Positions 1-5,139 of a stretch of DNA of 5,222 bases are shown piece after piece. Source of the stretch: Methanothrix sp. (lineage in GTDB: Archaea; Halobacteriota; Methanosarcinia; Methanotrichales; Methanotrichaceae); assembly GCA_028688175.1 (NCBI GenBank), contig JAQTYS010000195.1, positions 1 to 5,222 of the forward strand, in the 5' to 3' direction. How positions within the stretch are numbered: the stretch's first letter is position 1; every line of letters begins with the position of its first letter. Both the position numbers and the translations under genes were made by a program. The notes under the pieces are model-generated. The model had not been told where the DNA came from and made no database searches. It was given only the letters and a program-made list of their open reading frames with translations.

Positions 1-1745
1 ATGAGTTGGTAAACGAACTCGCCAGGAGGCGCGGCTTTCTCTGGCCCGCCTTTGAGCTTTATGGCGGAGCAGCAGGTTTTTACGATTACGGCCCACTGGG
101 CGCGCCCCTCAAGAGGCGCATTGAGGATATCTGGCGGCAGTACTTTGTCATCTCTGAAGGGTTTGCAGAGATCGAGGCGCCCACCATCGGCGTAGAAGGA
201 ATCTACCAGGCCTCCGGCCACCTGAGCGGCTTTTCCGATCCGCTTACCAGTTGCAAGGAGTGCAAAGAGATCTACCGGGCCGATCACCTCATCAAGCACA
301 TCATCGAGGTGCCCGATGCCCTCAGCAACGAGGAGATCTACAAATGCATCCAGGACAACGAAATAGGCTGCCCGGAGTGTGGTGGGGAGCTGTCCCAGGT
401 ATACGAGTTCAATCTCATGTTCAAGACCATGATAGGTCCGGGAAACAAGATGACCGGCTATCTGCGACCGGAGACGGCGCAGGGCATGTTTATCAACTTC
501 CCCAGGCTGCTGCGCTACTTCCGTGATTCTCTGCCCTTTGCGGCGGTGCAGATAGGCAAATCATTCCGCAACGAGATCTCGCCCCGCCAGGGTGTGATCA
601 GGTTGCGAGAGTTCACTCAGGCCGAGGCGGAGATATTCATTGATCCGAGGGACAAGAGCCACCCCCGCTTTGCCGAGATCGCGGATATCAAGATGAGGTT
701 CTACTCTCAGGCGGCTCAGGAGAAGGGCGAGGAGGAGGAGATGACCTTTGCCGAGGCTGTGCAAAGAGGCATTGTGGCCCATCAGGCCCTGGCCTACTAC
801 GTGGCCCGCACCTATCAATTCCTCCTGGCGGTGGGCGTGGCTCCGGACAAGCTGCGCTTCCGGCAGCACAAAGCCGATGAGATGGCTCACTATGCGGCAG
901 ACTGCTGGGACGCAGAGGTCTTTTTGGACCGGCTGGGCTGGATTGAGATTGTGGGCGTGGCGGACAGAACCGATTATGACCTGGTGGCCCATGCCCAGGC
1001 CAGCAAAGTCAATCTGGCCGTCTTCGTGCATTACGATCAGCCTGTGAAACGCCAGAAGCTGGTCGTCAAGCCGGACTTCAAGGCTCTGGGGCCCAGGTTC
1101 AAGGCTAAGGCCAAGGCGGTGGGCGAAGCCCTCAAGGCCCTCTCTGCGGTGGAGCTGGAGGCGAGCAAGGGCGATAAGATCTATTTGACCCTTGATGGAG
1201 AGACGATCGAGATTGACAGCAGCCTGGTCTCTTTTGAGAGTGTGGAGGAGGAGATTCGAGGTGAAGAGGTAGTGCCTCACGTCATTGAGCCCTCCTTTGG
1301 CATTGATCGGATAATTTACACAGTGCTGGACCACTCCTTCTACGCAGACGAGGTGGACGGCGAGACGCGCTCTGTGCTCCGGTTCAAGCCGGCGGTGGCA
1401 CCCATCGAGGTGGCAGTTTTGCCTCTGATGGACCGAAAGGAGCTGGCAGATCCGGCCAAGGCTATCTTGCAGGAGCTTCGGGGGCGCGGCATGCGGGTGG
1501 ATTATGATACATCCGGATCGATCGGGCGCAGGTACAGGCGCAATGATGAGATCGGCACGCCTTACGATGTCACCGTGGACTACGAGACGCTTGAGCAGGG
1601 CACGGTTACCATTCGGGACCGCGACAGCATGCAGCAGGTCAAGGTGGCGCGCTGGCAAGTGGCCGACAAGTTGAGCGCATTGCTGGGCGGTCTCCTAAAG
1701 TTCGAGGATGCCGGCGACCAGGTTACGCCAGGAAAGAAGGAGTAA
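1..1745 (+). CDS. glyS: Glycyl-tRNA synthetase, archaeal/eukaryotic type (5' end cut by window)
   Basis: This cytoplasmic class II aminoacyl-tRNA synthetase charges tRNA-Gly with glycine using ATP and is probably a homodimer. Numbering from the TTG at position 6, the N-terminus carries the family signature around residues 18-32 (ELYGGAAGFYDYGPLG). A probable zinc-binding Cys4 set follows (C83, C86, C122, C125). Class II motif 2 lies at 187-209 (FRNEISPRQG then REFTQAEAE) and motif 3 at 428-436 (EPSFGIDRI). A C-terminal anticodon-binding domain spans about 465-560, with GSIGRRYRRNDEIGTP at 504-519. The reading frame is open to the window edge and the signature starts close to it, so the TTG at position 6 is not a trustworthy start. 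The true start is probably a few codons upstream, outside the window. The length (579 residues visible) fits the family. The next gene begins 15 nt after its stop, which suggests co-transcription. The identification is secure; only the extreme N-terminus is missing. Confidence 0.96.
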   Translation, partial: ELVNELARRRGFLWPAFELYGGAAGFYDYGPLGAPLKRRIEDIWRQYFVISEGFAEIEAPTIGVEGIYQASGHLSGFSDPLTSCKECKEIYRADHLIKHIIEVPDALSNEEIYKCIQDNEIGCPECGGELSQVYEFNLMFKTMIGPGNKMTGYLRPETAQGMFINFPRLLRYFRDSLPFAAVQIGKSFRNEISPRQGVIRLREFTQAEAEIFIDPRDKSHPRFAEIADIKMRFYSQAAQEKGEEEEMTFAEAVQRGIVAHQALAYYVARTYQFLLAVGVAPDKLRFRQHKADEMAHYAADCWDAEVFLDRLGWIEIVGVADRTDYDLVAHAQASKVNLAVFVHYDQPVKRQKLVVKPDFKALGPRFKAKAKAVGEALKALSAVELEASKGDKIYLTLDGETIEIDSSLVSFESVEEEIRGEEVVPHVIEPSFGIDRIIYTVLDHSFYADEVDGETRSVLRFKPAVAPIEVAVLPLMDRKELADPAKAILQELRGRGMRVDYDTSGSIGRRYRRNDEIGTPYDVTVDYETLEQGTVTIRDRDSMQQVKVARWQVADKLSALLGGLLKFEDAGDQVTPGKKE

Positions 1746-1748
1746 TCA

Positions 1749-1753
1749 GGGAG
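1749..1753 (+). promoter_or_regulatory. Ribosome binding site GGGAG supporting the GTG start
   Basis: GGGAG sits 7 nt upstream of the GTG at 1761, in the 15-nt gap after the synthetase stop codon. It favours GTG 1761 over the in-frame ATGs at 1770 and 1791, which lack an equally placed purine-rich site. Confidence 0.5.
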
Positions 1754-1760
1754 ACGAATC

Positions 1761-2399
1761 GTGCCTGAAATGGCCTTACAATGGCAGGCCATGCTGGTCA
1801 AAGAGGTTCGCAGAAAGGCCATTCACCTCACCGGCCTCTCTGTGCCTTTAGGCCTCATCTTCCTAGGGCGCGAAGTTACAGCGGGCGCTATAGCCCTGGT
1901 GATGGCTGCCTCTTTGCTGCTGGAGGCGGCGCGGCTCCAGGGAAAGATCCGGCTGCCGGAAATACGCGACCATGAGGAGACAAAGGTTGCCGGCTACATC
2001 TACTACATGGCGGGCAGCCTTCTTTGTGTGCTGTTCTTCTCGCCCGGCATTGCCATAACCGCCATGCTCTTTCTCTCTCTAGGTGACACGGTAAGCGGTC
2101 TTGCCGGTTCTATTTTGAAGAACTGCGATGTGCGAGGCGCCGCGGCTCCAGCGGGGAGAAGGCGCATCAAGCCCCTGCCGGTGCTGGCTGCCATGTTCGC
2201 CGCATGCCTCTTAATCGGCTATCTAGTCTCTGGCCTCTCCGGGCTCTCTTTTCCCGTTTACCTGGCGGGCGCAGCGGCTGCTACCTTTGCCGACGGCGTG
2301 GCTATTATCATCAGAGGAAGAGGCCTGGATGACAACTTCTCCATACCGGTGTTTTCAGGCGCGCTGATGAGCGCTGTAGCCCTAATTCTCGATTCATAG
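1761..2399 (+). CDS. Polyprenol/dolichol/diacylglycerol kinase-family membrane protein (SEC59/DGK1-like)
   Basis: This 212-residue integral membrane protein resembles the CTP-dependent lipid kinase family (dolichol kinase SEC59, diacylglycerol kinase DGK1, phytol kinase). In an archaeon the likely substrate is a polyprenol or a geranylgeranyl-type alcohol. Visible family landmarks are an N-terminal EVRRKAIH (R18, K19, H22), EAAR (55-58), the GDTVSGLAGS loop (108-117), ADGV (177-180) and DDNFSIP (190-196). About seven hydrophobic segments are apparent, near 24-36, 40-54, 76-93, 96-107, 139-157, 164-184 and 196-210. The Arg-Lys pair and the GD loop are the kind of residues reported essential in yeast Dgk1. 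Where many relatives read K-S-x-E-G-S-x-A-M-F, this protein reads KPLPVLAAMF (137-146), so the EGS element is missing. The family is clear but the substrate cannot be read from sequence. It starts at GTG with a GGGAG site and probably shares a transcript with the synthetase gene upstream. Confidence 0.82.
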   Translation: MPEMALQWQAMLVKEVRRKAIHLTGLSVPLGLIFLGREVTAGAIALVMAASLLLEAARLQGKIRLPEIRDHEETKVAGYIYYMAGSLLCVLFFSPGIAITAMLFLSLGDTVSGLAGSILKNCDVRGAAAPAGRRRIKPLPVLAAMFAACLLIGYLVSGLSGLSFPVYLAGAAAATFADGVAIIIRGRGLDDNFSIPVFSGALMSAVALILDS

Positions 2400-2432
2400 C
2401 TGATTTGAGATGGGTTGTCGTTTTGGCCATCG

Positions 2433-2456
2433 TCTTTGTGCCTTTGTGTCTTCAAA
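2433..2456. repeat. Short tandem octamer repeat (TCTTTGTG-CCTTTGTG-TCTTCAAA)
   Basis: Two consecutive octamers (TCTTTGTG, CCTTTGTG) and a degenerate third (TCTTCAAA) lie in the intergenic stretch. On the minus strand they read as the CACAAAG-type repeat that I recall as widespread in intergenic DNA of environmental bacteria and archaea, where it gives rise to spurious predicted ORFs. The function is unknown. It is clear as a local pattern, but only two and a half units are present. Confidence 0.45.
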
Positions 2457-2463
2457 GAAAAGG

Positions 2464-2476
2464 TTTTTTAAAGTAT
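2464..2476 (+). promoter_or_regulatory. Probable archaeal TATA element upstream of adk
   Basis: TTTTTTAAAGTAT is preceded by a purine-rich stretch (CAAAGAAAAGG, 2453-2463) that could serve as the BRE. Transcription would be expected to start about 25 nt downstream, near 2495-2500, giving a leader of roughly 50 nt that contains the Shine-Dalgarno site. The T6 run could instead, or also, terminate the upstream synthetase/kinase transcript. Confidence 0.45.
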
Positions 2477-2501
2477 GGCATCGTAGCATTTCGCGCTCAA
2501 A

Positions 2502-2517
2502 AGCGGCAATTGCTGCT
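2502..2517. promoter_or_regulatory. Imperfect palindrome in the adk leader, possible operator
   Basis: AGCGGCAATTGCTGCT is an inverted repeat with a perfect GCAATTGC core and AGC/GCT flanks; the single mismatched position would be a G-U pair in RNA. It lies just after the predicted transcription start and before the ribosome binding site. That position suits a repressor site, but nothing else supports a function. Confidence 0.25.
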
Positions 2518-2532
2518 CTGACAAGGGAATTT

Positions 2533-2538
2533 AGGAGG
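2533..2538 (+). promoter_or_regulatory. Strong Shine-Dalgarno site AGGAGG of adk
   Basis: AGGAGG lies 8 nt before the ATG at 2547 and fixes this start for adenylate kinase. It contrasts with the two cassette genes downstream, which have no comparable site. Confidence 0.8.
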
Positions 2539-2546
2539 AAAAAGGA

Positions 2547-3191
2547 ATGGATATTATTCTGATCGGTCCACCGGGATCCGGCAAGGGCACACAGGCCAAG
2601 ATGATCGTAGACAAGTACCATGTCAAGCACGTCTCCACCGGAGACATTCTGCGAGAGAATGTTCGCAATGGAACACCTCTAGGCGTTGAGGCCAAGAAGT
2701 TCATGGAATCCGGCAAGCTTGTTCCTGACACTCTTCTCATCGATATCATCAAAGATCGCCTGGCCAAGGACGACGTTAAGGGCGGCTGGATGCTGGATGG
2801 CTTCCCCCGGACCATGCCCCAGGCAGAGGCACTGGATAAGATCCTTCCTGCTCTCGGCCAGAAGATCGATGTCGTTCTGAACATCGATGTTCCCGATGCA
2901 GAGCTGGTCAAGCGGGTAACCGGCCGGCGGATGTGCAAGTGCGGAGCCACCTACCATGTCACTTTCAATAAGCCAAAAGTAGAAGGAAAGTGCGATGCCT
3001 GTGGCGGCGACCTCTACCAGAGGGCAGACGACACCGAAGAGACTGTCAAGGAGAGACTGACTGCCTATCATGCCCAGACTCAGCCTTTGATCGACTACTA
3101 CAACAAGAGAAAGCTCGTTGCCACCGTTCTCGGTGTGGGCGATATCAAGACCATCTTCGGCAACGTTGTCAAGGCTCTGGATAAGATTTAG
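2547..3191 (+). CDS. adk: Adenylate kinase, long zinc-LID type
   Basis: This cytosolic enzyme interconverts ATP + AMP and 2 ADP, balancing the adenylate pool. In an acetate-using methanogen that activates acetate with release of AMP, it would be especially important for recovering AMP (inference). Its 214 residues match the long adenylate kinase form. Visible elements are the P-loop GPPGSGKGT (7-15), the AMP-binding STGD (30-33), DGFPRT (84-89) and the Arg-rich KRVTGRR (122-128). A LID at about 129-161 carries four cysteines (C130, C132, C149, C152), followed by QRADD, and is probably zinc-binding. The first cysteine pair is spaced C-x-C rather than the C-x2-C common in bacteria. This is the bacterial-type enzyme, distinct from the short archaeal AdkA. 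It appears monocistronic, with its own TATA element and Shine-Dalgarno site, and is followed by a T-tract. Confidence 0.96.
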   Translation: MDIILIGPPGSGKGTQAKMIVDKYHVKHVSTGDILRENVRNGTPLGVEAKKFMESGKLVPDTLLIDIIKDRLAKDDVKGGWMLDGFPRTMPQAEALDKILPALGQKIDVVLNIDVPDAELVKRVTGRRMCKCGATYHVTFNKPKVEGKCDACGGDLYQRADDTEETVKERLTAYHAQTQPLIDYYNKRKLVATVLGVGDIKTIFGNVVKALDKI

Positions 3192-3215
3192 AGAGCCTCT
3201 TCATTACTCTTTTTT
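3190..3215 (+). terminator. Probable transcription terminator after adk
   Basis: AGAGAG (3190-3195) can pair with CTCTTT (3207-3212), with one G-U pair, and runs into TTTTTT (3210-3215). The stem is weak, but archaeal termination often needs only a T-rich tract on the sense strand. It separates adk from the downstream cassette. Confidence 0.45.
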
Positions 3216-3245
3216 GAACAGATTTTCTGTTGGCAATCCAATAGA

Positions 3246-3253
3246 CTTATCTT
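3246..3253 (+). promoter_or_regulatory. Possible TATA box for the effector/NLR cassette
   Basis: CTTATCTT is centred about 32 nt upstream of the ATG at 3282. Initiation 25-30 nt downstream would fall at or next to the start codon and give a leaderless mRNA. That agrees with the lack of any Shine-Dalgarno site (GATTGAA precedes the ATG). A second AT-rich element at 3266-3273 is too close to the start codon. Confidence 0.3.
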
Positions 3254-3281
3254 TGAAACGCCTAATCATATTACGATTGAA

Positions 3282-3683
3282 ATGGTACTAGATCCAGTCA
3301 GCCTAGTCGCCTTAGCTGCTCCATTTTTGGCCAAAGGCGCAGAAGCCTTCACAAAAACTGCAGGAGAAAAGCTTGGAGGAAAGGTCGTAGAGCTTTGCCA
3401 AGCTGTAGCGGACAAATTAAAAGGAGATTCTTACGCGGAGCTGACTTTGGCCCGCGCCAAGGAGATGCCAGAGTCAGAAGATCGACAGAGTGCCCTCAAA
3501 GGCATCTTGACGGAAAAGATGAACTCTGATTCGGACTTTGCTGAGGTGATTGGCAAGCTCCTTGATGAAGTGCAGAACGGTGCAGCTTCAGCTAAAATTG
3601 TTTTCGATCAGAGAGGGCAGAACGTTGGGACCCAAACCAATATCGGAAATGTGCATGGCTCCGTGAACATTGGGACCAAATAG
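3282..3683 (+). CDS. BELL-like cell-death effector with C-terminal amyloid signalling motif
   Basis: This small 133-residue protein is the probable effector of the cassette. Residues 1 to about 100 are predicted helical and begin with a hydrophobic, Ala-rich segment (DPVSLVALAAPFLAKGAEAF, 4-23). Amphipathic stretches follow (GGKVVELCQAVADKLKG, 32-48; YAELTLARAKEMPESEDRQ, 51-69; DFAEVIGKLLDEVQ, 85-98). The pattern DPVSL, then GA and TA, then LKG-x2-Y-x-E-L, resembles the BELL domain, a bacterial analogue of the fungal HeLo/HELL membrane-targeting domains. The tail (104-133) is polar and Gly/Asn/Gln-rich. It contains FDQRGQNVGTQTNIGN (108-123) and a half-copy, HGSVNIGT. The motif matches the N-terminus of the next protein. 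The ATG is the only standard start after the in-frame stop at 3189, and no Shine-Dalgarno site is visible. The BELL call comes from pattern recognition and recalled family features, not a profile search; the shared tail motif is seen directly. Confidence 0.75.
   Translation: MVLDPVSLVALAAPFLAKGAEAFTKTAGEKLGGKVVELCQAVADKLKGDSYAELTLARAKEMPESEDRQSALKGILTEKMNSDSDFAEVIGKLLDEVQNGAASAKIVFDQRGQNVGTQTNIGNVHGSVNIGTK
3603..3650 (+). other. BASS-like amyloid signalling motif, effector copy
   Basis: This segment encodes residues 108-123 of the effector, FDQRGQNVGTQTNIGN. It shares 10 of 16 residues with the copy at the start of the NLR, and K/R, T/S and N/S account for further similar positions. The Gln/Asn-rich pattern with Gly turns suits a short beta-arch amyloid core. 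It sits at the extreme C-terminus, the place where BASS motifs occur in BELL proteins. Confidence 0.75.
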
Positions 3684-3693
3684 ACCGCCAAAA

Positions 3694-5139
3694 ATGACCG
3701 GCTATTCCAGCTTCGATCAGAAAAACCAGTCGGTTGATTCACAAGTCAACATAGGCAACCAGATAAATAATTATAGTGCAAACGCACCGCTACCTGTGCC
3801 ATATCAGATCCGCCAACCTCCCGCCGACTTCACCGGTCGCGAAGAAGACATTGCCGAAATATTAGCTAGCTTCGATCAGGGAGCGACTATCATCGGCCTT
3901 CGAGGCATGGGCGGAGTCGGAAAGACTGCCTTAGCACTCGTTTTGGCCGAGATGCTCAAGAGCCGCTTTCCAGACGGCCAAATCTTCCTCAAGTTGGATG
4001 GATTGAGCAAGAATCCACTCAATCCCGCTGAAGCCATGTCAAAAGTCATCCAGGCCTTTCGTGGATTCGAAGAACGCTTGCCAGAGGACCAAGACGATCT
4101 GCAAGTGCTTTACAACTCCGTTCTGGCAGAAAAGCTCGTCCTGATCCTCTTAGATAACGCAGCCGACGGAATGCAGGTTGAACCGCTTATACCACCCAAG
4201 GGTTGTGTTCTATTGATCACATCGAGGAAGAAGTTCTTGCTGCCTGGAATGCCTATGCCGTTCTTTTTGGACATAATGAAGCCTTTCGATGCCGGCAATT
4301 TTCTGCTCAAAATATGCCCTCGCATAAGCAATCATTCTGAAGAACTAGCCGAGCTTTGCGGCCACCTTCCTCTTGCCCTGCGGGCAGCGGCCAGCCTTCT
4401 GGCTGTAAAGAGCGACTTGAATCCATCAAACTACCTCGCAGAGCTAAGATCAGAGCGTACGCGGCTTAAGAAGATTGGAAAAGAGGGCGTAGACTTGGAC
4501 GTGGAGGCCAGTTTAAACTTGAGCTACATCCACTTGACAGCAAAGACAGCCAGGGTTTTCCGCCAGCTTTCGGTCTTTCCCTCAGACTTCGATTCACAAG
4601 CGGAGGAGTTCGTCTGCCAAGATGAAAACCATCTAAATCTAAGTGAGCTTGTGACTTGGAGTCTTATGGAGTTCCTGGAGGCCGGACGGTACCGCTTGCA
4701 CGACTTGGTCCGTGTTTTTGCCTGCTCGCGCCCGGATAATGAGGATCGTGGTTCTCTGCAAATAAGACATGCTGAATACTATAAGAATGTGTTATCTAAG
4801 ATAGATGAGCTTTACATAAAGGGCGAAAAAGATGCTATTGCTGGAAGAGAATTATTCGACATCGAGTGGACAAATATCAAGTCAGGACAAAAGTGGGCAG
4901 AGGAGACTGCAATTCTTAAAACTGGCAAAAAAATATCTCAGAATTTAATTCCAGAAATGAAATCCGCTTTGCACTTATGTAGCGACTATGCATCAGAGGG
5001 AGCCTATGCGATTGGGATGCTCTTGAGTCCAAGAGAACGGATTCATTGGCTGGAGACCGCTTTGCTTGCATCTTATTTATTAAAAGATTCTAAAAAACTG
5101 TACTTTCCAACTTTTCGATATTTTTATAGTATTTTCTAA
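3694..5139 (+). CDS. NB-ARC NLR-like NTPase with N-terminal amyloid motif, apparently lacking its C-terminal sensor
   Basis: This 481-residue STAND-class protein is the probable receptor/switch that activates the adjacent effector. Numbering is from the ATG at 3694. The N-terminus carries FDQKNQSVDSQVNIGN (7-22), matching the effector tail. A linker and FTGREED (46-52) lead into the NB-ARC domain, with Walker A GMGGVGKT (71-78), Walker B LVLILLDNA (148-156), LLITSR (173-178) and GHLPLAL (223-229). A winged-helix region follows (about 270-330), then an MHD-like RLHD (334-337). The segments RHAEYY, EWTNIKSGQKWA and PRERIHWLETAL resemble the region that precedes TPR repeats in larger relatives. 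The protein stops at LYFPTFRYFYSIF, so the sensor repeats appear absent. A TTG at 3670 would overlap the effector gene by 14 nt; the ATG, 10 nt after the effector stop, is preferred and keeps the whole motif. No Shine-Dalgarno site is evident, so translation is probably coupled to the effector gene. Confidence 0.85.
   Translation: MTGYSSFDQKNQSVDSQVNIGNQINNYSANAPLPVPYQIRQPPADFTGREEDIAEILASFDQGATIIGLRGMGGVGKTALALVLAEMLKSRFPDGQIFLKLDGLSKNPLNPAEAMSKVIQAFRGFEERLPEDQDDLQVLYNSVLAEKLVLILLDNAADGMQVEPLIPPKGCVLLITSRKKFLLPGMPMPFFLDIMKPFDAGNFLLKICPRISNHSEELAELCGHLPLALRAAASLLAVKSDLNPSNYLAELRSERTRLKKIGKEGVDLDVEASLNLSYIHLTAKTARVFRQLSVFPSDFDSQAEEFVCQDENHLNLSELVTWSLMEFLEAGRYRLHDLVRVFACSRPDNEDRGSLQIRHAEYYKNVLSKIDELYIKGEKDAIAGRELFDIEWTNIKSGQKWAEETAILKTGKKISQNLIPEMKSALHLCSDYASEGAYAIGMLLSPRERIHWLETALLASYLLKDSKKLYFPTFRYFYSIF
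3712..3759 (+). other. BASS-like amyloid signalling motif, NLR copy
   Basis: This segment encodes FDQKNQSVDSQVNIGN near the N-terminus of the NLR. It is followed by a polar QINNYSANAP linker before the NB-ARC domain. An N-terminal placement on the receptor, facing a C-terminal copy on the effector, is the arrangement in which the NLR oligomer seeds effector assembly. Confidence 0.75.

Noticed and set aside
1..12. ATG at position 1 as a gene start
   Set aside because: It meets TAA after three codons and is out of frame with the synthetase.
561..1658. Long minus-strand open frame (365 codons) opposite the synthetase gene
   Set aside because: It lies entirely antisense to a well-conserved glycyl-tRNA synthetase, and its translation is rich in His, Leu and Arg with no recognisable domain. 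It is a shadow of codon bias on the other strand.
2394..2630. Minus-strand small ORF over the intergenic region and the start of adk
   Set aside because: It includes the DTKAQR-type peptide that the CACAAAG repeat commonly produces, overlaps the adk promoter and start, and has no supporting site. It is a repeat artefact.
2531..3071. Minus-strand open frames opposite adk
   Set aside because: They are antisense to the complete adenylate kinase motifs and have no domain of their own.
3670..3693. TTG start for the NLR overlapping the effector gene
   Set aside because: It is possible, but the added residues (GPNRPPK) are not part of the motif, no ribosome binding site favours it, and ATG 3694 retains the full signalling motif.
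3868..3879. Third copy of AGCTTCGATCAG (encoding SFDQ), as at 3709-3720
   Set aside because: The rest of the motif (Q, V, Q, NIGN) is absent and it lies inside the NB-ARC domain, so it is probably a chance 12-nt match.
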